A stretch of 27,882 bases of DNA. Origin: an uncultured Oscillospiraceae bacterium (lineage in GTDB: Bacteria > Bacillota > Clostridia > Oscillospirales > Acutalibacteraceae). A program made the translations under genes and the position numbers. Where the stretch lies: assembly GCA_900543395.1 (NCBI GenBank), contig UQQT01000029.1, positions 1 through 27,882 of the forward strand. Reading direction: 5' to 3'. The notes beneath the pieces are model-generated. The model was given only the letters and a program-made list of their open reading frames with translations. It was not told where the DNA came from and ran no database searches. Shown here in pieces: positions 6,525-14,784 of the stretch (position 1 is its first letter; each line of letters begins with the position of its first letter).

Positions 6525-7415
6525 ATGAAAAAAATATACGACGTATTTAATATTCTTTGGAAACAGACGGCAAAAAGCGACGCGAAAACCCATGCCGGAG
6601 ATGTAAAGCCCGACGGAGTTATCGAAGAAAATGATTTTTACTATACGGACGACGGGAATCACTATCATAAGCTGGATGTGTATTATCCCGACGACGGGGG
6701 AGTAAAGCACCCCGTTATTATTGACATTCACGGCGGCGGATGGATGTACGCCGATAAAGAGCTTAATAAAATGTACTGCCTTAATCTTGCTAAAAAAGGC
6801 TATGTCGTATTTAATATAAGCTACCGTCTCGTTCCCGAAACAACGGTCGACGGACAGCTTCGGGATATCGCTCTTGCGTTTAAATGGATAAAAAAACATC
6901 TGCATGATTTTCCGTGCGAGGACAATAAGATACTTCTTACGGGTGACTCTGCCGGCGGTCAGCTTGCGTTTTATTCTGCGGTTCTTGCGGCAAATAAAGA
7001 GTTAAGGGAGATATTTAATGTTGAGGACGCAGGACTCGAGTTCAATGTTCTTGCACTCACGCACCCGGTTGCGTTTATGAATTCTCCCGTTATGGGTCTT
7101 TACTGCCGTTATATGTGGGGAACAGATTATAAAAAGAGACCTGAGCGTTTCTTTATGAATGCCGACGATATTATTGACTACGGCAAAATTCCGCCTACGT
7201 TTATGATAACGAGCTCAGGCGATTTCCTCGCGCTTAAGCAGACGAGACGCTTATATAAATTGTATGCGGACAAGCATCTTAAAGCTCAGCTTATGGACTG
7301 GCCGAAATACAAGGGACAGGATCTCCCTCACGTTTTCTCCGTGCTCCGTCCCGAACGCGAGGAATCGCAGAAGGCAATAGATGCCATGCTTAAATTCTAT
7401 AACAGATTTATCTGA
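6525..7415 (+). CDS. alpha/beta-hydrolase esterase of the HSL type
   Basis: This 296-residue cytoplasmic enzyme carries the oxyanion motif HGGGW (69-73) and the nucleophile elbow GDSAGG (140-145, Ser142), the signature pair of the hormone-sensitive-lipase-like esterases. The acid residue probably lies in ITSSGDFLAL and the catalytic His in DLPHVFSV near the C-terminus, so the triad appears complete. Family members cleave short-chain esters, including acetyl groups on sugars; the substrate here is unknown. ATG 6525 follows GGGGGCG by about 6 bases; an earlier in-frame ATG (6483) lacks a ribosome binding site and overlaps the predicted promoter. The unit has its own promoter and terminator. Confidence 0.88.
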   Translation: MKKIYDVFNILWKQTAKSDAKTHAGDVKPDGVIEENDFYYTDDGNHYHKLDVYYPDDGGVKHPVIIDIHGGGWMYADKELNKMYCLNLAKKGYVVFNISYRLVPETTVDGQLRDIALAFKWIKKHLHDFPCEDNKILLTGDSAGGQLAFYSAVLAANKELREIFNVEDAGLEFNVLALTHPVAFMNSPVMGLYCRYMWGTDYKKRPERFFMNADDIIDYGKIPPTFMITSSGDFLALKQTRRLYKLYADKHLKAQLMDWPKYKGQDLPHVFSVLRPEREESQKAIDAMLKFYNRFI

Positions 7416-7431
7416 AACAGAATAAACAGTA

Positions 7432-7461
7432 AAAAGAGCGGTTCGTCGGAATCGCTCTTTT
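7432..7461 (+). terminator. terminator of the hydrolase gene
   Basis: AAAAGAGCG and CGCTCTTTT form a 9-bp stem around a short loop. The T run is contained in the 3' arm, giving a compact terminator. Confidence 0.75.
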
Positions 7462-7660
7462 ATGATATATTGTTTAGTTTACGGTTCTATGATTGTCATG
7501 CAGTGCGTTTACAATTTTTTATGAAATTATTATACAGCTTATATAAAATTTTGCTTATGAAAATTCATGATATGCGACAGAAGAAATATAACTGTTTATT
7601 AATCAACAATTATGTCTTATTTAAATATTAAAAAAATATTAACAAAACGTAAATATACTA

Positions 7661-7689
7661 TTGACGAAACTGCAACACGAGACTATAAT
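7661..7689 (+). promoter_or_regulatory. strong promoter of the acyl ligase-ACP operon
   Basis: TTGACG (7661-7666), a 17-base spacer and a perfect TATAAT (7684-7689) lie 44 bases before the ligase start. This is the best promoter match in the window. The 318-base gap it lies in (7416-7733) also holds the preceding terminator and the motif AACTGTTTATTAAT at 7590-7603; no gene is seen in it. Confidence 0.8.
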
Positions 7690-7733
7690 ATATGCATTAG
7701 GTAGAAAATTCAGAAATTTTTGGGGTATGTTTT

Positions 7734-9479
7734 ATGGATAAGAACGAAAAAAAACTTGTCGATGAATTAAGACATAAGGCTCACATGATGGGACCTCTTC
7801 GCGATTTAAAGGAAATGCTCAACCGCGCAGAGTCTAATTTTACCGGACGTACGGCTATTGTTGAAAAGCAGAACAAGACCGAGGTCGTATCCTATACGAT
7901 AACAAGACTTGTTTCCGACGTTAACGCAGTCGGAACCGCTCTTTTGTCTATGGGACTTAAAGGCAGGCATATCGCCGTTCTCGGCGAGAACTCATACAGA
8001 TGGGTAGTATCTTTCCTTGCCGTTGTGTGCGGCGTCGGAGTCGCCGTTCCGCTTGATAAAGACTTAAGCGATGACGGTCTTTCAAAACTGATGAGCAAAG
8101 CCGACGCAGAGGCTGTATTCTGCTCTAAAACTTATTATAAAACATTAAAAGAGCATATTAAAAACGACGAACGCATGAAAAACGTAATTGTATGGAATAA
8201 GAAGTACGATGACGAGGGCTTCATGACGTTCGACGAGCTTGTCGAAAAGGGCAATAAGCTTATAAAGAACGGCGACAGGTCGTATATCGACGCGGTTATC
8301 GACAATAACGCGGTTGCGGCTATCGTATTCACTTCCGGAACAACCGGAGCGAATAAAGGCGTCATGCTCTCGCATAAGAATTTTGCGACAAATGTCGACG
8401 GTATTATCGACACTATTCCGACGGAATATACCTCATTTTCGCTTCTTCCGATGAACCATGTGTTTGAATTGAGCTGTAACATATTTACCGCGCTTTACAT
8501 GAACGCAACGATTTATGTAAATGACAGCCTAAAGAATATTCTTCCCAATATTCAGCTTTTCAAACCCGACGCAATGAATGCCGTTCCGCTTGTTTTAGAG
8601 GGTATTTATAACGGTATATGGGCTGCGGCTAAGGAGAGGGGCAAAGCCGAACCGCTAAAAAAGCTTGTTAATCTAAGTAATAAATTAAGAAGTCACGGTA
8701 TAGATTTGAGAAAGGTTCTGTTCGCTTCGATAAGAAAGAATTTCGGCGATAAATTCCCGACGCTCGTCTGCGGAGGCGCTCCGTCGAGAGCCGACTATGT
8801 TTCGGGACTCGGCGACTTCGGATTCAGAGTCTATAACGGCTACGGTCTTACGGAATCGTCGCCGACGGTAACTCTCAATATGCATGCGGACGACGACCCG
8901 ACATCCGCGGGATTTGCGTTCCCGAAGTCGAAATTTATAATTCACGACCCGGACGCGGACGGCATAGGCGAAATTTGGATTAAGGGCGATAACGTAACGC
9001 AGGGGTACTATAAAGATCCCGAGGCTACGGCGGAGTCGTTCGAGGACGGATGGTTCAAAACGGGCGACTACGGCAGAGTTACAGATAAAGGCGAGCTGTT
9101 CGTTTCGGGCAGAAAGAAAACGCTTATCATTCTCGACAACGGCAAAAACGTATTTCCGGAGGATATCGAATTTTTTGTAATGGATAATTTAAGCTGGATA
9201 AGAGAAGCCGTTGCGCTCGAACTCGAAAAGGAGATAAGAGGCAGAACGGAAAAGGTTATCGGTCTTGCGGTTTACGTAGAGCCGTCGGATTTTGATAATA
9301 TGAGCGAAAAGGAGATAAAAGAAAAAGTCGAAAAGGACATCTTCGCTCTTAACCGCCGTCAGCCGTCGTATAAAAAGGTTCAGGATGTTGCGGTAGTAAC
9401 AAAGGAATTTCCGAAGAATTCGACGAGAAAAATCATCAGACAGAATGTAGCCGACAGCTACGAAAGCTATAAACAGTAA
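7734..9479 (+). CDS. AMP-forming acyl-CoA / acyl-ACP ligase
   Basis: The 581-residue protein is a full ANL-superfamily adenylating enzyme. It has the phosphate loop TSGTTGANKG (200-209), YGLTESSP (370-377), GWFKTGD (439-445), the hinge VSGRKKTLIILDNGKNVFP (457-475) and the C-terminal catalytic Lys in NSTRKIIRQ. It activates a carboxylic acid, probably a fatty acid, as acyl-AMP and transfers it to a thiol. The next gene, 16 bases on, is an acyl carrier protein, so loading of that carrier is the simplest reading; a CoA ligase role is the alternative. Length and motifs resemble long-chain fatty acid ligases. There is no signal peptide. It is driven by a near-consensus promoter, and no dedicated synthase follows. 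Confidence 0.88.
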   Translation: MDKNEKKLVDELRHKAHMMGPLRDLKEMLNRAESNFTGRTAIVEKQNKTEVVSYTITRLVSDVNAVGTALLSMGLKGRHIAVLGENSYRWVVSFLAVVCGVGVAVPLDKDLSDDGLSKLMSKADAEAVFCSKTYYKTLKEHIKNDERMKNVIVWNKKYDDEGFMTFDELVEKGNKLIKNGDRSYIDAVIDNNAVAAIVFTSGTTGANKGVMLSHKNFATNVDGIIDTIPTEYTSFSLLPMNHVFELSCNIFTALYMNATIYVNDSLKNILPNIQLFKPDAMNAVPLVLEGIYNGIWAAAKERGKAEPLKKLVNLSNKLRSHGIDLRKVLFASIRKNFGDKFPTLVCGGAPSRADYVSGLGDFGFRVYNGYGLTESSPTVTLNMHADDDPTSAGFAFPKSKFIIHDPDADGIGEIWIKGDNVTQGYYKDPEATAESFEDGWFKTGDYGRVTDKGELFVSGRKKTLIILDNGKNVFPEDIEFFVMDNLSWIREAVALELEKEIRGRTEKVIGLAVYVEPSDFDNMSEKEIKEKVEKDIFALNRRQPSYKKVQDVAVVTKEFPKNSTRKIIRQNVADSYESYKQ

Positions 9480-9495
9480 AAGGAGAGGTTTAAAT

Positions 9496-9726
9496 ATGCT
9501 TGAAAGACTTAAAAAGCTTATATGTCAGTATGCAAATATCAAGCCCGAGGAGATAACGGGCGAGACGAATATCAGATCCGACCTGGGACTCAATTCGCTC
9601 GAACTCGTCAATCTCGCAGTAGCAATCGAAGACGAATTCGACGTTGAGATTCCCGACAGAGCCGTTGCGGGTATCGAGACTGTCGATGACGTTATCGCTC
9701 TGCTTGAAGAGTACGTTGAAAACTGA
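9496..9726 (+). CDS. acyl carrier protein
   Basis: The 76-residue acidic protein has the phosphopantetheine site DLGLNSLELV, with Ser34 as the attachment residue. The usual four-helix pattern is kept, including IEDEFDVEIPD and a C-terminal VDDVIALLEEYV. Length is typical for a free-standing ACP. AGGAGAGG precedes the ATG, and the ligase stop is 16 bases upstream, so both are translated from one message. The canonical motif with DSLD/DSLE is here NSLE, a small deviation seen in specialised carriers. It is not in a fatty-acid synthesis cluster, so it is probably a dedicated partner of the ligase and not the housekeeping AcpP; this last point is inference. Confidence 0.92.
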   Translation: MLERLKKLICQYANIKPEEITGETNIRSDLGLNSLELVNLAVAIEDEFDVEIPDRAVAGIETVDDVIALLEEYVEN

Positions 9727-9743
9727 TTATTTTAATATTACGC

Positions 9744-9777
9744 GCCGTTTTCGATTTTTCGCAAAACGGCTTTTTTT
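9744..9777 (+). terminator. terminator of the ligase-ACP operon
   Basis: GCCGTTTT (9744-9751) pairs with AAAACGGC (9763-9770) and a run of seven T follows. It separates this operon from the ROK operon. Confidence 0.9.
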
Positions 9778-9780
9778 ATA

Positions 9781-9809
9781 TTGAAATAACGGCTTAAATA
9801 ATGTAAACT
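9781..9809 (+). promoter_or_regulatory. promoter of the ROK-SIS-glycosidase operon
   Basis: TTGAAA (9781-9786), a 17-base spacer and TAAACT (9804-9809) lie 32 bases before the ROK start. AAACTGTTATTAAT (9805-9818) overlaps the -10 and the predicted transcription start, and resembles the motif found before trhA and the ligase. Confidence 0.45.
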
Positions 9810-9841
9810 GTTATTAATATTGATAATAATAAGGAGCTGTT

Positions 9842-10816
9842 ATGGATAAAAAATATAAATATTCCCTCGGAGTCGATATCGGCGGTACAAAATGCGCCGT
9901 AATTCTCGGCAGGGGAGAATTTGTTTCTACGGACGGATTTATTTTAGACAGAACAGCATTCCCGACCGAAAAGGAACGCGGATGGAAATGTGTTGTAAAC
10001 GATATTATAAATTCAATAAAGGAAATTGCCGATAAAAACGGAGTCGATACGGAAAACGACGTCGTCGGCATGGGAATCAGCTGCGGAGGGCCGCTCGACA
10101 GTAAGCGCGGACTTATACAGTGTCCGCCGAATCTCCCCGACTGGGACAACGTTCCGATAGTCGATATACTCGAAAACGAGTTTAAAGTAAAGACTTATTT
10201 GCAGAACGACGCTAACGCATGCTCGGTTGCGGAGTGGAAATTCGGAGCGGGCAGAGGATGCCGTAACATGATTTTTTTAACGTTCGGAACGGGACTCGGA
10301 GCCGGGCTTATTCTCGACGGAAGGCTTTACTCCGGCACAAACGGCATGGCGGGAGAGGCAGGGCATATCAGACTTACCGATTCGGGACCTCTCGGCTATT
10401 CAAAATACGGCTCGTTCGAGGGCTGGTGCTCGGGCGGAGGAATTAAGAATCTCGCCGAAATTATGAGGGAAAACACTGATTTTGAGGATTCCGAAATATT
10501 AAAGGATAATATTGAGCTTACCGCCGCCAATCTTGCAAAATACGCAAAGAACGGGGACAAATTCTCGCTTAGCGTTTACGATAAATGCGGAGAAATGCTC
10601 GGCAGGGGGCTTAGTATTCTTATCGATATATTAGCTCCCGAAAAAATAGTTATAGGCAGTATATTTGCCCGAAGCGGTGAACTGCTCAAGGAAAAAATGT
10701 ATGAGAGTATAAAGAAAGAGTCGCTTAGCGTTATTTCAAATGCCTGCGAAATCGTACCCGCCGAGCTGGGCGACAGGATAGGCGATTTTGCCGCGCTGTC
10801 GCTTGCATTTCCATAA
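9842..10816 (+). CDS. ROK-family sugar kinase lacking the zinc motif
   Basis: The 324-residue protein has the ROK ATP-binding start GVDIGGTK (10-17), the sugar-site residues YLQNDANACSVAEW with catalytic Asp123, and LTFGTGLGAGLILDG (146-160) with GEAGHIRL (171-178). It should phosphorylate a hexose or N-acetylhexosamine with ATP. The conserved CxCGxxGCxE zinc motif that normally follows GH is replaced by GPLGYSKYGSFEGWC (182-196), so the structural zinc is probably lost. There is no N-terminal helix-turn-helix, so it is a kinase and not a repressor. AAGGAG lies 6 bases upstream. It is first in a three-gene operon with an SIS isomerase and a glycosidase. Substrate is uncertain. Confidence 0.88.
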   Translation: MDKKYKYSLGVDIGGTKCAVILGRGEFVSTDGFILDRTAFPTEKERGWKCVVNDIINSIKEIADKNGVDTENDVVGMGISCGGPLDSKRGLIQCPPNLPDWDNVPIVDILENEFKVKTYLQNDANACSVAEWKFGAGRGCRNMIFLTFGTGLGAGLILDGRLYSGTNGMAGEAGHIRLTDSGPLGYSKYGSFEGWCSGGGIKNLAEIMRENTDFEDSEILKDNIELTAANLAKYAKNGDKFSLSVYDKCGEMLGRGLSILIDILAPEKIVIGSIFARSGELLKEKMYESIKKESLSVISNACEIVPAELGDRIGDFAALSLAFP

Positions 10817-10829
10817 AGGAGAAAAAGAC

Positions 10830-11456
10830 ATGAGCGTTAATGAAATATTTGAAGAGCTGTTTGACAGATATCCGGATTTGTCCGTCTGCCGTGACGATAT
10901 AAAAAAGGCGTACGAATTAATGTGTGTATGCTATGAAAACGGCGGAAAAATCATGATATGCGGCAACGGAGGCTCCGCAGCCGACAGCGAGCATATTGCG
11001 GGTGAGCTTCTCAAGGGATTTAATTCAAAAAGAGAATTAAGCGATGAGGATAAATCTAAATTCGAAGATAAAACCGTCGCGGATAACCTACAGTACGGAC
11101 TGCCCGCTATTTCTCTTGTAAGTCAGACGGGACTCATGACCGCGTTTATGAACGACGTAAGCCCCGAAAACGTATTTGCCCAGCAGGTCTACGCTTACGC
11201 TTCGAACGAAAACGACGTGCTTATCGCATTGAGTACGTCGGGTAATTCGAAAAATGTCGTAAATGCCGTAATTACCGCGAGGGCAAAGGGAATTAAAACA
11301 GTTTCGATAACGGGAAAATCGGGCGGAAGGCTCGATTCCTTATGCGGCGTTACGATTAAAACGCCTTCTGACAGAACATTCGTAATTCAGGAATACACAC
11401 TGCCCGTATACCACGCGCTGTGCGCAATGACGGAAGCTTATTTTTTCGATAAATAA
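10830..11456 (+). CDS. SIS-domain phosphosugar isomerase, GmhA-like
   Basis: The 208-residue protein has a single SIS domain with CGNGGSAADSEHIAGELLKG (44-63) and ALSTSGNSKNVVNA (133-146). The late motif FVIQEYTLPVYHALC matches sedoheptulose 7-phosphate isomerase (GmhA), with the Gln and His expected in that active site. An insert rich in charge (about 66-85) makes it slightly longer than the E. coli enzyme of 192. GmhA starts heptose synthesis; Firmicute relatives may act on other phosphosugars. ATG 10830 follows AAAGGAG, only 13 bases after the kinase stop. The context suggests it isomerises the product of the neighbouring ROK kinase, but this is inference. Confidence 0.85.
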   Translation: MSVNEIFEELFDRYPDLSVCRDDIKKAYELMCVCYENGGKIMICGNGGSAADSEHIAGELLKGFNSKRELSDEDKSKFEDKTVADNLQYGLPAISLVSQTGLMTAFMNDVSPENVFAQQVYAYASNENDVLIALSTSGNSKNVVNAVITARAKGIKTVSITGKSGGRLDSLCGVTIKTPSDRTFVIQEYTLPVYHALCAMTEAYFFDK

Positions 11457-11468
11457 TGAGGTGAATTT

Positions 11469-14400
11469 ATGTTTTATAATAAAAATAAAGAAGCTTACCT
11501 TTCCGATTCTATTTTTAAGAATCCTACGAGCGAATACAGAGGTACTCCGTTCTGGGCGTGGAACTGCAAACTCGAAGAGGACGAGCTTATTCGTCAGATA
11601 GATGTCTTTAAAGAGATGGGCTTCGGCGGATTCCACATGCACGTTCGTACGGGACTTGCAACAAAATATCTTTCCGACGAACACATGAACGCCGTTTCTT
11701 CCTGTGTTGAAAAAGCGAAAAAAGAGAACATGCTCGCCTATCTATATGACGAGGACAGATGGCCGTCGGGATTTGCGGGCGGTTATGTAACCGGTAATGA
11801 AAAATACAGGGCGAGATGTCTCGTGTTCACTCCCGTTTCTAACGCCGAAGCGGGTGACGGAATTAACATAAACGATTCGAGAGCCGAGGGAGGCAGAAGC
11901 GGAAACGGAAGGTTAATCGCTTGCTACGACGTAAGCCTTGATTCGGACGGATATCTCGATTCATACAAAAGAACAGATGAAAATACTCCCGCAAAGGGCG
12001 TAAAATGGTATGCTTATCTTGAAGTACATACCCCGTCGGCATGGTTTAACAATCAGACGTACGCAGACACGCTTAATAAAGAAGCTATCGAAAAGTTCAT
12101 TGAAATAACTTATGAAACGTATAAAAAGCATGTAGGAGATGAATTCTCGAAAACGATTCCGTCAATATTTACAGACGAGCCCCAGTTTACGAGAAAGAAT
12201 ACGTTAAAGAATTCAACGGATAAGTCCGACGTCGTTATCCCCTGGACGGACGATATTCCCGAGACGTACAAGGCGTGTTACGGCGACGATATTCTCGACA
12301 GTCTGCCCGAGCTTTTCTGGGAAAAAAAAGACGGCGTATCTGTCGTAAGATATCATTATCATGACCATATTTCTGAGCGTTTCGCCTCCGCTTTTGCCGA
12401 TACGTGCGGTAAGTGGTGCAGGGAAAACGGAATCGCGCTCACCGGACATATGATGGAGGAGCCGACATTAATGAGTCAGACGGCCGCTCTCGGCGACTGT
12501 ATGCGTTCGTACAGAGGATTTGATATCCCCGGTATTGACATGCTCTGTCATAATTACGAGCTTACCACGGCGAAGCAGGCGCAGTCTGCCGTCCGCCAGT
12601 ACGGCAGGGAGGGTATGCTCTCCGAGCTTTACGGCGTAACCGGATGGGACTATGATTTCAGACACCATAAAATTCACGGAGACTGGCAGACGGCTCTCGG
12701 AGTTACGGTGAGAGTTCCGCATCTTGCATGGGTTTCAATGGAGGGCGAAGCAAAGCGCGACTATCCCGCGTCGATAAATTATCAGTCCCCATGGTATAAG
12801 GAATATAAATATATAGAGGATCACTTCTCCCGTGTACATACCGCGATGACGAGAGGAAAGCCTGTTGTCAGGGTCGGCGTAATTCACCCCGTCGAAAGTT
12901 TCTGGCTTCATTTCGGACCAAATGATAAAACAGCTCTCAAGCGTCAGACTCTTGATTCGAATTTTCAGACGTTTACTCGCCGGATGCTCGACGGAAGCGT
13001 TGATTTTGACTTTATATGCGAATCGCTTCTGCCCTCGCAGTGCGAAAAGGGTTCAGCCCCTCTGAGAGTCGGAAAGATGTCGTATGATGTTATTATAGTT
13101 CCCGGATGCGAAACCTTGAGAGACACGACTTTTGAAAGACTCGAAAAATTCAAGGCGGACGGCGGCAGACTCGTTATTATGGGCAGTGCTCCCGTATATG
13201 AAAACGCGGTTAAAACCGACAGGGGAGCAAAGCTTTCCGACGGAGCTGTCAATATTGCGTTCGACAGATCTTCTCTTCTTGACGCGCTCGACGACGTAAG
13301 GGATGTTACAATAAGGGATATTGACGGTACGCTTACCGATAATTTGATATACCAGTTAAGACGCGACAACGGCTGCGACTGGCTGTTTATCGCTCATTCG
13401 TCCGATCCCGATACGTTCGACGCCGTAATTTACGACGATGTTTCGATAACCGTACCCGGACATAAAACCGTTTACGTTTACGATACGTTAAGCGGTGAAA
13501 TAAGAAAAGCCGATTACAGGTATAAGAATAATACTACCGTAATAACGCATAGAATTCACTCATGCGATTCTCTGTTATTAAAACTCGAAAACAAAAAGAG
13601 CGAATGTGCTTTTATTCCCGACAAAAAGAGCGAGGGCAGGATTTACCTGCTTAACGAATTTGTCGATTATGAATTGAGTGAAAAGAACGTCCTTCTGCTC
13701 GATATGGCTCAGTTCAGGGTTGACTCGGGCGAATGGCAGGAGCGAGAGGAAATTCTGCGAGCGAACAACAAGGCGCGCCTTGCAATCGGGCTTAAAGAGC
13801 AGACGGGCAACGTTGCTCAGCCGTGGGTTATGGGAGAAGCGAAAAACGAGCATACAATCTCATTCAGATTTACCGTTCACTCCGCAATTCAAGTTAAAGA
13901 CGCTCTCTTTTCCGTCGAAAACGCAGAGAGTGCTGAAATAACCGTAAACGGCGAAAAAATCGATAACACGCCCGTCGGATTCTTCTGCGACAGGTCGATA
14001 GATACCGTAAAGCTCCCCGAGCTTCATAAAGGCGATAATATAATAGAGCTTACCCTGCCGTTAGGTGAGACGACGAGCGCGGAGTGGTGCTATATTCTCG
14101 GCGATTTCGGCGTTAAAGTCAGCGGAACATACTCGGAAATAATTGAAAGAAGCGAAAAGATTTCGTTCTCAGATCTTGTAAATCAGGGATTCCCGTTCTA
14201 CGGCGGAGCGATTACATATAAATTCGACGTAGAGACGAAGAACGGATTTATGGATATTAATATCCCGCTTTACAAGGGTGCGGTTATGAAAGTGTTTGTC
14301 GACGGAGAGGACAGGGGATATATATGCTATTCTCCGTTCGAGCTTTATGTTGACAAGCTGTCCGACGGAGTTCATAAGGTCGAAATTAAGCTGTTTATTC

Positions 14401-14552
14401 ACAGATACAACTGCTTCGGTGCGGTTCACAATACGTATGAAAATCACTCTCACTACGGTCCCGACGGCTGGCGTACAAAGGACTGGCACTTCAGTTACGA
14501 ATACATTTTACGCAGAACGGGCATATATTCCTCGCCAAGAATTAAAGTTTAA
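11469..14552 (+). CDS. large GH106-like glycoside hydrolase (putative alpha-L-rhamnosidase)
   Basis: The 1027-residue protein starts with NPTSEYRGTPFWAWNCKL (18-35), then GFGGFHMHVRTGL and LYDEDRWPSG (92-101), and later SIFTDEPQF with an acidic pair at 236-237. This pattern is what I associate with large GH106-type alpha-L-rhamnosidases and related proteins. The central part has a Rossmann-like segment (MSYDVIIVPGCETL), as in glutamine-amidotransferase-like inserts of such enzymes, and the C-terminal 250 residues look like beta-sandwich carbohydrate-binding domains. There is no signal peptide, so it acts on sugars already imported. The start is 12 bases after the SIS gene, with GAGGTG upstream. 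The exact glycosidic bond cleaved is not determinable here; family assignment is from memory of conserved motifs. Confidence 0.75.
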   Translation: MFYNKNKEAYLSDSIFKNPTSEYRGTPFWAWNCKLEEDELIRQIDVFKEMGFGGFHMHVRTGLATKYLSDEHMNAVSSCVEKAKKENMLAYLYDEDRWPSGFAGGYVTGNEKYRARCLVFTPVSNAEAGDGININDSRAEGGRSGNGRLIACYDVSLDSDGYLDSYKRTDENTPAKGVKWYAYLEVHTPSAWFNNQTYADTLNKEAIEKFIEITYETYKKHVGDEFSKTIPSIFTDEPQFTRKNTLKNSTDKSDVVIPWTDDIPETYKACYGDDILDSLPELFWEKKDGVSVVRYHYHDHISERFASAFADTCGKWCRENGIALTGHMMEEPTLMSQTAALGDCMRSYRGFDIPGIDMLCHNYELTTAKQAQSAVRQYGREGMLSELYGVTGWDYDFRHHKIHGDWQTALGVTVRVPHLAWVSMEGEAKRDYPASINYQSPWYKEYKYIEDHFSRVHTAMTRGKPVVRVGVIHPVESFWLHFGPNDKTALKRQTLDSNFQTFTRRMLDGSVDFDFICESLLPSQCEKGSAPLRVGKMSYDVIIVPGCETLRDTTFERLEKFKADGGRLVIMGSAPVYENAVKTDRGAKLSDGAVNIAFDRSSLLDALDDVRDVTIRDIDGTLTDNLIYQLRRDNGCDWLFIAHSSDPDTFDAVIYDDVSITVPGHKTVYVYDTLSGEIRKADYRYKNNTTVITHRIHSCDSLLLKLENKKSECAFIPDKKSEGRIYLLNEFVDYELSEKNVLLLDMAQFRVDSGEWQEREEILRANNKARLAIGLKEQTGNVAQPWVMGEAKNEHTISFRFTVHSAIQVKDALFSVENAESAEITVNGEKIDNTPVGFFCDRSIDTVKLPELHKGDNIIELTLPLGETTSAEWCYILGDFGVKVSGTYSEIIERSEKISFSDLVNQGFPFYGGAITYKFDVETKNGFMDINIPLYKGAVMKVFVDGEDRGYICYSPFELYVDKLSDGVHKVEIKLFIHRYNCFGAVHNTYENHSHYGPDGWRTKDWHFSYEYILRRTGIYSSPRIKV

Positions 14553-14563
14553 AAATTAAATTG

Positions 14564-14598
14564 AAAAAAGAGACTCTTTCGACGGAGGCTCTTTTTTT
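14564..14598 (+). terminator. terminator of the ROK-SIS-glycosidase operon
   Basis: AAAGAG and CTCTTT pair, with CTC/GAG continuing inside, followed by a T run. It lies 12 bases after the stop. Confidence 0.8.
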
Positions 14599-14784
14599 GT
14601 GATACGCCGTTAAATTAATCGTCAAAAAGGATGAAAATGTAAACGGATTGTAAATTTATTAATATATATTCGACAAATGTAACAAAATTTACGCCGAAAT
14701 TAAAAAATATTTAATATATTCACAAATTGTTAATTGCAATTCAGTTTATATTCAGTTAATATTTCTATGAAAGGGCGTGTACTT

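Noticed and set aside
8387..8396. Third copy of GACAAATGTC as a regulatory site
   Set aside because: It lies inside the ligase coding sequence and encodes conserved residues after the phosphate loop; treated as chance.
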